Assembly (NCBI GenBank): GCA_025351875.1
Contig: JANXVA010000276.1
Location: 1 to 43,688, forward strand
Origin: Myxococcales bacterium
Lineage (GTDB): Bacteria > Myxococcota_A > Polyangia > Polyangiales > Polyangiaceae
Length of the DNA stretch: 43,688 nt
Reading direction: 5' to 3'
In this document: piece after piece, positions 8,168-15,548 of the stretch
Layout of the letters: each line of letters opens with the position of its first letter
Numbering within the stretch: position 1 is the first letter of the stretch
The notes under the pieces: generated by a model
Database searches by the model: none
Told to the model about the DNA's origin: nothing
The model's input: only the letters and a program-made list of their open reading frames with translations
Made by a program: the position numbers and the translations under genes

Positions 8168-8186
8168 AAAGTGGTTGAACCACTTT
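8168..8186. promoter_or_regulatory. 19-bp perfect palindrome, GntR/FadR-like operator
   Basis: AAAGTGGTT-G-AACCACTTT, a perfect inverted repeat around one base. It contains TGGT-TGA-ACCA, the half-site pattern TGGTNNNACCA typical of FadR-subfamily GntR regulators. It lies 28 bp upstream of the possible small gene starting at 8140. It could instead fold as a 7-bp stem with a 5-base loop. Confidence 0.5.
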
Positions 8187-8226
8187 TCGGTCTGCAACTA
8201 CGAGGACTTGGCCTCGTCGGTGCCTC

Positions 8227-8245
8227 CGCGCACGCAGCGTGCGCG
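8227..8245. repeat. 19-bp perfect GC-rich palindrome
   Basis: CGCGCACGC-A-GCGTGCGCG, a perfect inverted repeat around a single A, between dnaK and the 8168 palindrome. There is no T-tract, so it is not a standard terminator. It could be a protein-binding site or an RNA hairpin. Confidence 0.5.
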
Positions 8246-8265
8246 AACGGCGATTCACGACGCGA

Positions 8266-8280
8266 CCTCGATTATCGAGG
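8266..8280. terminator. 15-bp perfect palindrome 17 nt behind the dnaK stop
   Basis: CCTCGAT-T-ATCGAGG. As minus-strand RNA it would form a 6-bp stem with a 3-base loop right after dnaK, which fits a terminator or 3'-end stabiliser. No U-tract follows, so an operator role remains possible. Confidence 0.4.
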
Positions 8281-8297
8281 CCGTTCGTTCACACCCC

Positions 8298-10136
8298 TCA
8301 GCCGCCGCTGCCGCCGCCGTACAGCGACTCGGCGATCTTGAACGTGAGGGTCTCGAGCTCCTGGTAGCTCGAACGGATGTTCGTGAGATCGCCGCCTGCC
8401 TCGAGCAGGCCACGGAGGCGCTTGCAGCTCTCGCTCGCGCTCTCGATCATCACGCCGTCGACGAGGTCCTGATAACCCTCGAGCGCGGCCTCGGTCGTGT
8501 AGAGGAGGGTCTCGGCCTGGTTGCGCAGCTCGGCGAGCTCCTTGCGCACGGCGTCCGCGGCCTGGTGGCGCTCGCCCTCGCCGATGATGCGCTCGATCTG
8601 CTCCTTCGTGAGACCGCTGGTCGGCGTCACGTTCATCTGCTGCGAGCGACCGGAACCGAGGTCCTTCGCGTCGATGCTGACGACGCCGTTCGCGTCGATG
8701 CGGAAGGTCACCTGAATCTTCGGGACGCCGCGCGGCGCCGGGGGGATCCCTGTGAGCTCGAAGTGCGCGAGGCTCGCGTTGTCCGCGGCCATGGGGCGCT
8801 CGCCCTGAAGGATGTGGATCGGCACGAAGTTCTGGTTGTCGACGGAGGTGGTGAAGACCTCGCTGCGCTCCGTCGGGATCGTCGTGTTGCGCGGGATGAG
8901 CACCGTGAACACGCCGCCGCCCGTCTCGACGCCCATCGAGAGCGGCGTGACGTCGAGGAGGAGCATCTCGACGTTGCTCTCGTTGTCGAGCGCAGCGCCC
9001 TGCAGCGCGGCGCCAGCAGCGACGACCTCGTCCGGGTTGACGCCCTTGTTCGGGTCGCGACCGAAGAACTCCTTGACGGCCTTCTGGACGGCCGGCATGC
9101 GCGTCATGCCGCCGACGAGGACGACCGACTGGATGTCCGACGGCGCGAGCTTCGCGTCCTTGAGGCACGCGCGGCACGGCTCGAGGCTGCGCTCGACGAG
9201 CTCCATGCAGAGGAGCTCGAGCTCGGTCCGCGTCATCGTCTTCTGGACGTGGAGGGGCTCGCCCTTCGGATTCGTCGCGATGAAGGGGAGGTTGAGCTCG
9301 GTCTCGAGCGACGAGGAGAGCTCGTGCTTCGCCTTCTCCGCGGCTTCCTTGAGGCGCTGGAGCGCCATGCGGTCCTTGCGGAGGTCGACCTTGTGCTCCT
9401 TCTCGAAGTTCTCGGCGATGGCGTCGACGATGCGGAGGTCGAAGTCCTCGCCGCCGAGGTACGTGTCACCGTTGGTCGCCTTCACGGAGAAGACGCCCTC
9501 GGAGATCTCGAGGATCGAGATATCGAACGTGCCTCCGCCGAGGTCGTAGACCGCGATGCGCTCGGAGGTCTTCTTGTCGAGACCGTAGGCGATGGCGGCG
9601 GCCGTGGGCTCGTTGATGATCCTCCGGACGTTGAGCCCGGCGATCTTGCCGGCGTCGCGCGTCGCCTGGCGCTGGGCGTCGTCGAAGTAGGCGGGGACGG
9701 TGACCACGGCTTCCGTGACCGTCTCCCCGAGGTAGGCCTCGGCGATCTCCTTCATCCGCACGAGGATCATCGCGCTGACCTCGGGCGGGGACATGTCCTT
9801 GCCCGCGACCGAGACCCAGGCGTCTCCGTTGGGCGCCTCGATGACCTTGAAGGGGCTCCGATCGAGCTGGTGCTTCACCTCGTCGGACCGGTACTTGCGG
9901 CCGATGAGGCGCTTCACGGCGTAGACGGTGTTGGTCGCGTTGGTGACGGCCTGCCGCTTGGCGGCCTGGCCGACGAGCCGCTCGCCGCTCGCGGTGAACG
10001 CGACGACGGACGGCGTGGTGCGCGCACCCTCCGAGTTCGGGATGATCTTGACGTCGATCTTTCCCGTCGGGCTCTGCTCCACGATCGCGACGCAGGAGTT
10101 CGTCGTGCCGAGGTCGATGCCGATGACCTTACTCAT
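8298..10136 (-). CDS. dnaK: Molecular chaperone DnaK (Hsp70)
   Basis: 612 aa, close to full Hsp70 length. ATPase motifs are intact: DLGTTNS at residues 8-14, [14 protein letters not shown] near 180, DLGGGTFD near 205, and VGGMTRMP near 345. The interdomain linker [10 protein letters not shown] (about 388-397) is followed by the beta substrate-binding domain and helical lid. The tail ends in a short Gly-rich stretch. DnaK binds exposed hydrophobic peptides in an ATP cycle in the cytoplasm, with GrpE releasing ADP. grpE lies 18 bp upstream on the same strand, so the two form an operon. No dnaJ or hrcA is in the window; it may be one of several DnaK copies in the genome. Confidence 0.97.
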   Translation of the reverse strand: MSKVIGIDLGTTNSCVAIVEQSPTGKIDVKIIPNSEGARTTPSVVAFTASGERLVGQAAKRQAVTNATNTVYAVKRLIGRKYRSDEVKHQLDRSPFKVIEAPNGDAWVSVAGKDMSPPEVSAMILVRMKEIAEAYLGETVTEAVVTVPAYFDDAQRQATRDAGKIAGLNVRRIINEPTAAAIAYGLDKKTSERIAVYDLGGGTFDISILEISEGVFSVKATNGDTYLGGEDFDLRIVDAIAENFEKEHKVDLRKDRMALQRLKEAAEKAKHELSSSLETELNLPFIATNPKGEPLHVQKTMTRTELELLCMELVERSLEPCRACLKDAKLAPSDIQSVVLVGGMTRMPAVQKAVKEFFGRDPNKGVNPDEVVAAGAALQGAALDNESNVEMLLLDVTPLSMGVETGGGVFTVLIPRNTTIPTERSEVFTTSVDNQNFVPIHILQGERPMAADNASLAHFELTGIPPAPRGVPKIQVTFRIDANGVVSIDAKDLGSGRSQQMNVTPTSGLTKEQIERIIGEGERHQAADAVRKELAELRNQAETLLYTTEAALEGYQDLVDGVMIESASESCKRLRGLLEAGGDLTNIRSSYQELETLTFKIAESLYGGGSGG

Positions 10137-10154
10137 TGCCGCGCCCCCCTCGGA

Positions 10155-10778
10155 TCAAGCATCGGGTTCCGTGCTCTCGGCGGACTCCTTGCCGCCTTCG
10201 GTAGTGGGCTTGGGCTTCGCGACGACGACCATCGCGGCGCGGACGAGCCGGTCGCCCTGAAGGTAACCGGGCTGGACCTCGGCGACCACCGTTCCAGCGG
10301 GGTGCTCGTCGCTCTCGACCTGCTGGATGGCCTCGTGGAGGCCGGGGTCGAAGAGGTTGCCGACCGTCGGGACCTTGGTGATCCCCGACCGACCGAGCGT
10401 ATCGGTGAACTGGCGGAGGACCATCTTCAGACCGTCGGAGACGGGCTTCACTTCCGTCGCGCGCTCGGCGCTCGTCATGGCGCGCTCGAGGTTGTCGAAG
10501 ACGGGCAGGAGATCCTTGAGGAGCTCCTCGCGGCCGGCCTTGCGCGTGTCCTCGAGCTCCTTCCGCGAACGCTTGCGGAAGTTGTCGAAGTCCGCGGCCG
10601 AGCGCATCCACTGCTCCTTGAAGCGGAGCGCCTCTGCCTTCGCTTCCGCGATCGGATCCGCCGGAGGAGCGGGAGCCGCGGTCTCCTCGGCTACACCTTC
10701 GGCGCTCTCCGCGCCTTCGGGCTCCTTCGCCGTGCCCGCTTCCTCGCTCGCGCCGTTCTTCTCGTTCGTGTCGGACAT
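10155..10778 (-). CDS. grpE: Nucleotide exchange factor GrpE
   Basis: 207 aa from ATG 10778. The acidic, Ala/Glu/Pro-rich N-terminus (1-50) is followed by the long dimerising helix (about 50-110: KEQWMRSAADFDNFRKRSRKE) and the C-terminal beta domain with the family signature GNLFDPGLHEAI and VQPGYLQGDRLVRAAMVVVA (about 150-190). GrpE is the ADP/ATP exchange factor of DnaK. It is first in the grpE-dnaK operon, 18 bp before dnaK. A TATAGT box lies 12 nt upstream of the ATG. No sigma-32-like consensus or CIRCE element is visible. Confidence 0.96.
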   Translation of the reverse strand: MSDTNEKNGASEEAGTAKEPEGAESAEGVAEETAAPAPPADPIAEAKAEALRFKEQWMRSAADFDNFRKRSRKELEDTRKAGREELLKDLLPVFDNLERAMTSAERATEVKPVSDGLKMVLRQFTDTLGRSGITKVPTVGNLFDPGLHEAIQQVESDEHPAGTVVAEVQPGYLQGDRLVRAAMVVVAKPKPTTEGGKESAESTEPDA

Positions 10779-10790
10779 GCCGGTTTTGCG

Positions 10791-10796
10791 ACTATA
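10791..10796 (-). promoter_or_regulatory. Candidate -10 box of the grpE-dnaK operon
   Basis: TATAGT on the minus strand, ending 12 nt before the grpE ATG, so the leader would be only about 5 nt. No good -35 hexamer is seen. The direct repeat at 10804-10827 occupies the -35 region. Confidence 0.4.
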
Positions 10797-10803
10797 CCGA
10801 ATA

Positions 10804-10827
10804 GCTACCGGAAGATCGCTAGCGGAA
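10804..10827. repeat. Two 10-bp direct repeats at the -35 region of grpE
   Basis: GCTACCGGAA (10804-10813) and GCTAGCGGAA (10818-10827) differ at one base and are spaced with a 14-bp period. They sit just upstream of the grpE -10 box. This may be an activator site; no known heat-shock operator matches by eye. Confidence 0.4.
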
Positions 10828-10883
10828 GTGGGTCGCCTCGCCGCCTGTAGCGGCGGGCTCCCGGGTTGGGTAAGCGAGGGGGG

Positions 10884-13262
10884 ATGCACTCCGATCGCGG
10901 GCCCGCGGCCTCAGCTTCGAACGGCCTGCCCGAGCTCAACCCGCCGCAGGCCGAGGCGGTCGCTCATGTGACCGGGCCCCTGCTCGTGTTCGCTGGCGCG
11001 GGCAGCGGCAAGACCCGGGTGATCACCTATCGCATCGCCAATCTGGTCGCGCGCGAGCGTGTCGCGCCGTGGCGGATTCTTGCCGTGACGTTCACCAACA
11101 AGGCTGCCGGCGAGATGCGGAACCGCCTCGAGCGGCCTGACATGCTGGGCGCCGTGGCCCGGGATTTGTGGGTCGGGACGTTTCATGCCACCTGCGCGAA
11201 GTTCTTGCGCATGTTCCCCGAGGCCATCGACCGGACGAAGAGCTTCGTCATCTACGACAGCACCGACCAGAAGGCCGTCATGACGCGGGCGCTCCGCGAT
11301 CTCGACCTCGACGACCGACGCTACCCGCCGAAGCAGGTGCTCGCCCGCGTCCACAAGGAGAAGCAGGAGGGCCGGGGCCCGGCCGACATGAATCGCGACA
11401 GCTTCATGGATGACATCCTCCAGAAGGCCTACGCGAAGTACGAGGACGCCCTTCGCGCGGCGAACGCGCTCGACTTCGAGGACCTCATCCTGGGCGTCGT
11501 GCGCATTCTCGAGGCCCCTGCCGATGGTTCGGTCGGGATCGAGGTGATCGCCGCCAAGGAGGCGCTCCAGAAGAAATTCGACTTCATCCTGGTCGACGAG
11601 TTCCAGGACACGAACCAGATCCAGTCGAGGCTCATCAAGGCGCTCGCGGCGCGCACCCGCAACGTCTGCGTCGTCGGCGACGACGACCAGTCGATCTACC
11701 GCTGGCGCGGCGCGGACGTCCGGAACATCCGCGGCTTCCGCAAGGACTACCCGGACGCGAAGGTCGTGAAGCTCGAACAGAACTACCGCTCGACCAAGCG
11801 CATCGTCTCGGCGGCGCTCGCGGTCATCGCGCCGTCTCCGACGCGCGAGCCGAAGGAGCTCTGGACCGACAACGATGACGGCTCGCCGATTCGCGTGGTC
11901 GCTTGTGCGGACGAGCGCGACGAGGCCGCGTGCGTCGTCCGGACGATCAAGGACGCTCGCGACGCGGGGATCTCTCCAAAGGACGTCGCCGTCTTCTACC
12001 GCGTGCACGCGCAGTCGCGCGTCCTCGAGGAGGCGCTTCGGGCGGTCGACATGCCGTACCAGATCATCGGCGGCACCAAGTTCTACGAGCGCGCCGAGAT
12101 CAAGGACGCGATCGCTTACCTGCGCGTGCTCGTGAACCCGCGCAGCGACGTCGACGTGGCGCGCATCATCAACACGCCCGCGCGCGGCATCGGGAGCACG
12201 ACGGTCGAGCGCGTCGGGAAGTATGCGAGCACCCAGCGGATCTCGCTCTTCGAGGCGCTCGAGCGTCTCGAGGAGTTCTCCGAGGACGTGGGCTCGGCAC
12301 CGCGAAAGCGGCTCGGTCAATTCCGCGAGCTGATGCGTGCGCTCATCGCCGAGAGCAAATCGCGCCCGCCCGCGGAGGTCCTCCGCATGGTGCTCGCGAA
12401 GAGCGGCTACAAGACCGCGCTCGAGGCGGAGGACACCGCGGAGGCGGAGGGCCGCCTCGAGAACCTCGCCGAGCTCGAGGGGTCGATGCACGACTACGCG
12501 ATCGAAGCCGAGGCGCGCGGCGAGGAGCCGACCCTCGACGGCTTCCTCGAGCGAGTCTCCCTCCAGAGCGACACCGACAACCTCGACAAGGACGGCACCG
12601 TCCGCGAACGCGTGACGCTCATGACCGTGCACGGCGCGAAGGGCCTCGAGTTCGAGCTCGTCATGCTCACGGGGATGGAGGAGGACATGTTCCCCTACCG
12701 GAGCCAGGAGCCGAAGACCGCCGAGGAGATGGAGGAGGAGCGGCGCCTCGCGTACGTCGCGGTGACGCGCGCGCGCAAGCACCTCGTCATCACGCATACG
12801 CGGCAGCGCCAGATCTTCGGGATCACGCGGCTCGGGACGCCGAGCAGGTTCGTGGGGGATTTGCCGGCGGAGACGGTGGAGCACCTGGAGACGCCCGCGG
12901 CGCGCGCGACCAGCAAGCAAGGGCGGTGGATTGATCGAGGAGAGTCGACGCAGCCGACGTCGTGGAGGAATCCGAGAGCGAGCACGGGCACGGGCACGGG
13001 CACGTGGAGACATCCGCAGGCTGCGCCGCCGCAGAGCATGACGTCCGCGGCGCGAGAGCCTGGGGAGAGGTTCGTCGAGTACGAGGCGGGGGGCGATGCG
13101 TCCGAGGGGGTGACGTTGCAGCGCGGGATGACCGTGAGGCACGAGAAGTTCGGGCGCGGCGAGGTGCTCAAGGTGGTGAGCGTGGGCGAGCCCGCAGTCG
13201 TCGCGTTCTTTCCGGGTTGGGGTGAGAAGAAGGTGCTCGCTCGCTTCCTGAAGCTGGGGTGA
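10884..13262 (+). CDS. pcrA: ATP-dependent DNA helicase PcrA/UvrD (SF1A)
   Basis: 792 aa from ATG 10884, preceded by a purine-rich GAGGGGGG; a TTG at 10866 is an alternative. SF1 motifs in order: NPPQAEAV Q-motif, Walker A GAGSGKT (about 38), TFTNKAA, DEFQDTN Walker B (about 238), GDDDQSIYRWRGA, LEQNYRST (about 297), TVHGAKGLEFE and VAVTRARKHL (about 622). The C-terminal module GMTVRHEKFGRGEVL...VLARFLKLG (745-792) matches the PcrA/UvrD Tudor-like domain that contacts RNA polymerase. It unwinds DNA 3' to 5' in repair and clears replication/transcription conflicts. The linker (about 670-740) holds a TGTGTGT tract encoded by the (GGGCAC)n element. Divergent from grpE. Confidence 0.95.
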   Translation: MHSDRGPAASASNGLPELNPPQAEAVAHVTGPLLVFAGAGSGKTRVITYRIANLVARERVAPWRILAVTFTNKAAGEMRNRLERPDMLGAVARDLWVGTFHATCAKFLRMFPEAIDRTKSFVIYDSTDQKAVMTRALRDLDLDDRRYPPKQVLARVHKEKQEGRGPADMNRDSFMDDILQKAYAKYEDALRAANALDFEDLILGVVRILEAPADGSVGIEVIAAKEALQKKFDFILVDEFQDTNQIQSRLIKALAARTRNVCVVGDDDQSIYRWRGADVRNIRGFRKDYPDAKVVKLEQNYRSTKRIVSAALAVIAPSPTREPKELWTDNDDGSPIRVVACADERDEAACVVRTIKDARDAGISPKDVAVFYRVHAQSRVLEEALRAVDMPYQIIGGTKFYERAEIKDAIAYLRVLVNPRSDVDVARIINTPARGIGSTTVERVGKYASTQRISLFEALERLEEFSEDVGSAPRKRLGQFRELMRALIAESKSRPPAEVLRMVLAKSGYKTALEAEDTAEAEGRLENLAELEGSMHDYAIEAEARGEEPTLDGFLERVSLQSDTDNLDKDGTVRERVTLMTVHGAKGLEFELVMLTGMEEDMFPYRSQEPKTAEEMEEERRLAYVAVTRARKHLVITHTRQRQIFGITRLGTPSRFVGDLPAETVEHLETPAARATSKQGRWIDRGESTQPTSWRNPRASTGTGTGTWRHPQAAPPQSMTSAAREPGERFVEYEAGGDASEGVTLQRGMTVRHEKFGRGEVLKVVSVGEPAVVAFFPGWGEKKVLARFLKLG
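12974..13010 (+). repeat. (GGGCAC)n element inside the helicase linker
   Basis: GAGAGCGAG, three CACGGG units, then CACGTGGAGA. It encodes RASTGTGTGTW in the helicase frame. A near copy at 31091-31137 (minus strand) encodes RAGTGTGTGTS in an unrelated lipoprotein, and a short copy lies at 3941-3954. Confidence 0.6.
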
Positions 13263-13320
13263 GCCTGGCTAAAGCTTCTGGATCATCGGGAGCTTCGGTG
13301 GGTCTGGAGAGCCGTCGGGT

Positions 13321-13339
13321 TGTGCGATAACACTGCACA
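13321..13339. promoter_or_regulatory. Possible operator dyad upstream of the 13376 gene
   Basis: TGTGC-N9-GCACA, two 5-bp inverted arms, 37 bp before the ATG at 13376. The short arms give only weak support. Confidence 0.22.
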
Positions 13340-13375
13340 TTTCCGCTGGTACGGTCCCTGCTTCGTACACCCTCG

Positions 13376-14047
13376 ATGGGTCCGTCCCTGCGCCGTCTCG
13401 CCGTCGCAAGCGCCTTCGTCCTCTCGGCGGTGGCGGGCTGCGCCTCACCCGCGGACGACGGCGAGGGTGACGTCGCGCGAGGCTCCTCGCAGGCCGTGTC
13501 GACGACCGACGGCATCGTCTATTTCCACGGCATGTCGCATCTCGGATTCGCGCGCGACGCGCTCCGCGCCGAGCTCGGCAACCAGAGCCTCCTCGCGCCG
13601 AGCCTGAGCGATGCGCAGATCCAGGACGACGTCGCCGGCAACGTCATCGATTTTCTCGGCGCGCGCCACGAAGCCGTCGCGGCGGGCTACAGCCTCGGAC
13701 GCATTCCCGTGCTGCGCCTCATGGCGTCGAGCGCGATCGGGATGACGCGTGCCGTGCTCGTCGACCCTACGTACGACGGCAGCCACGCGCTCGGCTTCGG
13801 CGTCGGCGGCGGGATCGCACGAGAGTGGCTCGACGCCGACTCCGCGCGATCGCTCCTCCTCGTCTACGGCGACGTCACGCGCTCTCTCGGCGGGGAGAAG
13901 TCGTACCTGACCGCGCTCACCGGCCACTCGCGCGCATCGCTCTGCTACGTGCGCGGCGACCACGAGCGCTTCCGTCAGCCCGACATGGTGGCCGCGCTCG
14001 TGGCGAAGGACTGCACCGACCTCACCGGTCGGCTCGCCGCTCCGTAG
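13376..14047 (+). CDS. Lipoprotein with alpha/beta-hydrolase-like features
   Basis: 223 aa. Signal peptide with lipobox LSAVAGC (Cys at about residue 22), then an acidic linker. The body contains GYSLG (about 106-110), a match to the GxSxG nucleophile elbow, preceded by a region resembling a beta strand plus helix. VLVDPTYDG (about 130) and a late GDHERF (about 199) could supply Asp and His. DGIVYFHGMSH at the start of the fold resembles the oxyanion HG region. It is therefore probably a secreted or surface serine hydrolase, e.g. an esterase, but the match is by motif only and the substrate is unknown. It stands alone, converging on the zinc-ribbon gene 9 bp away. Confidence 0.7.
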   Translation: MGPSLRRLAVASAFVLSAVAGCASPADDGEGDVARGSSQAVSTTDGIVYFHGMSHLGFARDALRAELGNQSLLAPSLSDAQIQDDVAGNVIDFLGARHEAVAAGYSLGRIPVLRLMASSAIGMTRAVLVDPTYDGSHALGFGVGGGIAREWLDADSARSLLLVYGDVTRSLGGEKSYLTALTGHSRASLCYVRGDHERFRQPDMVAALVAKDCTDLTGRLAAP

Positions 14048-14056
14048 TGTCGAGCG

Positions 14057-14806
14057 CTAGTTCGCGCCCGTGACCTTCGCGGCGCCGCTCGCCTTCGATT
14101 TTCCCGTCACCTTCGTGCCGACGCAGTCGACCTTGGCGGCGGCCGTGGCCACGACCGAGTTGGTCGTCGCGGTGATGCTGCCGCCCGTCATCGTGACCTT
14201 CGCGCTCGCGCTGGCCTCGATGCCGACGGCCGCCGTGATGTCGACGCCCGTGAGCGTGAGCTGGCAGTTGGCGCTCGCCTTGATCGCGGTGCCGCTCACG
14301 TTCGCCTTCACGCCCGTGAGCGCGACGACGTCGTTGCCCTTGCACTCGAACGTCGATTTCCCGTCCCACGTCGCGGCGGCGCCCGTCTGCGCGCCGCCGC
14401 CCGGGCTCTTCGCTTGATAGTAGATGTAGCCCGCGAGCCCGATCCCGCCGAGCACCAGGAGGCCGATGATCACCGCGCCGATGATCCAGCCCCAGATCAT
14501 GCTCGACGCCTTGTCCTTGAGGTAACCCTCGGGCGTCTTGCCGTTGATCTTCACCTGGAGCTGTTGCCCGCCGCCCGCGTCGAAGGTGCCGGCGCCCAGG
14601 TTGTGCTGCGGGGGCGGCGGACCGAACCCGAGGTTCTGCGCGAACATTGCGTTGAACTCGGGGTTGTTCCCGCCCCCTGGTGCCTGAACGACAATGGGCG
14701 TGAGTTGCCCGTTCTCGTTACCGAAGAGCGCCAGGCAGCGCGTGCACCGCGCGTACTGCCCGTTACCCGCCCACTCGAACGCCCCACCGCAGTTCAGACA
14801 TTGCAT
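14057..14806 (-). CDS. Zinc ribbon - transmembrane - beta-helix-like protein
   Basis: 249 aa. The N-terminus has CLNC...CTRC (Cys at about 3, 6, 21 and 24), a rubredoxin-type zinc ribbon. A Gly/Pro/Gln-rich linker follows, then one transmembrane segment (about 104-130, MIWGWIIGAVIIGLLVLGG). The C-terminal 100 residues show rungs of about 21-22 residues (e.g. ALTGVKANVSGTAIKAS, TLTGVDITAAVGIEAS, TMTGGSITATTNSVVAT), which suggests a small right-handed beta-helix. With the ribbon in the cytoplasm the helix would face the periplasm. It is the second gene of a minus-strand pair, 18 bp behind the membrane protein at 14825. No function is recognised. Confidence 0.78.
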   Translation of the reverse strand: MQCLNCGGAFEWAGNGQYARCTRCLALFGNENGQLTPIVVQAPGGGNNPEFNAMFAQNLGFGPPPPQHNLGAGTFDAGGGQQLQVKINGKTPEGYLKDKASSMIWGWIIGAVIIGLLVLGGIGLAGYIYYQAKSPGGGAQTGAAATWDGKSTFECKGNDVVALTGVKANVSGTAIKASANCQLTLTGVDITAAVGIEASASAKVTMTGGSITATTNSVVATAAAKVDCVGTKVTGKSKASGAAKVTGAN

Positions 14807-14824
14807 CGCGACGGAGACGTTAGA

Positions 14825-15466
14825 TCAGAATGAGAACCCGTACGAGACGAAGGGACCGCCGGCCACCTCCCCCAGACGTATTCGCTCGATCTCCTTCTTC
14901 GCCGACCAGGTCTTCGGCGGCACCAGATAGGGAACGAGCGAGCCCACGAGGCCTGTGCCCATCGCGAAGAACAGCCGCTCGCTGCGCTCGGGCACGGGCC
15001 AGTTGAGCGGTACCGCTCCGAGAAAGATGTAGTCCATCGCCGGCGCCGTCACCGTCGCGAGCAAGGAGATCGCGACGGCCATCGGCCACGCCGCGCGCAC
15101 GTTGCCCTCGGGCGGAGGGCCCTCGGCCCACATCGGATCGCACTTCGGCAGCGAGAGGTACGCGCCGCTCAGGAACGCGCCCCAGAAGAACCCCACCATC
15201 CCGGGGCCGATCATTCGCACCGCAGGCGTCTCCGAGAACTTCACGACGCCGATGTTCACGTACTCGCTGCCGACGACTCCGAGCGCGAGCGTGCCGGTGT
15301 AGAGCCAGTCGAAGCTCGAGGCCTTCTCGCAGAGCTGGATCTCGCGCGGCTGGCGCGGCCTGTAGTCGCTCGCCGCATAGACGTACGCCGGCGGATCCGG
15401 AGGGGCCGCAGTGCTTGCGTCGGGTGAGGCAGGCGGGGTCCCGTCCACGGCCCGCGACGCTACCAC
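14825..15466 (-). CDS. Polytopic membrane protein of unknown function
   Basis: 213 aa from GTG 15466, supported by GGAGGT about 12 nt upstream. The N-terminal 45 residues are Pro/Ala-rich. Hydrophobic stretches around 54-75, 84-105, 125-150 and 165-185 suggest about four membrane segments. Single Cys residues occur at CEKASS and PKCDP. The C-terminus ends in an aromatic-rich FVSYGFSF, reminiscent of outer-membrane proteins, but the long hydrophobic segments argue for the inner membrane. It is co-directional with the zinc ribbon-TM-beta-helix gene 18 bp downstream, so the two may act together. I recognise no family. Confidence 0.68.
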   Translation of the reverse strand: MVASRAVDGTPPASPDASTAAPPDPPAYVYAASDYRPRQPREIQLCEKASSFDWLYTGTLALGVVGSEYVNIGVVKFSETPAVRMIGPGMVGFFWGAFLSGAYLSLPKCDPMWAEGPPPEGNVRAAWPMAVAISLLATVTAPAMDYIFLGAVPLNWPVPERSERLFFAMGTGLVGSLVPYLVPPKTWSAKKEIERIRLGEVAGGPFVSYGFSF

Positions 15467-15548
15467 GGCACTGGCGACCTCCGGGAGCCCCTGTCGTGGG
15501 ATTCACCCGACCTGGACGCGGCTGGGAAAAAGGGCAATCCTCCGCGCC

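Noticed and set aside
8043-10850. 935-codon open frame on the plus strand opposite dnaK and grpE
   Set aside because: Its product is low-complexity (Arg, Leu, Asp, Val, Glu-rich), and it lies fully antisense to two certain genes; it results from the GC-rich third positions.
10911-13142. 743-codon minus-strand frame opposite the helicase
   Set aside because: Antisense to all SF1 motifs of PcrA/UvrD; composition is typical of a shadow.
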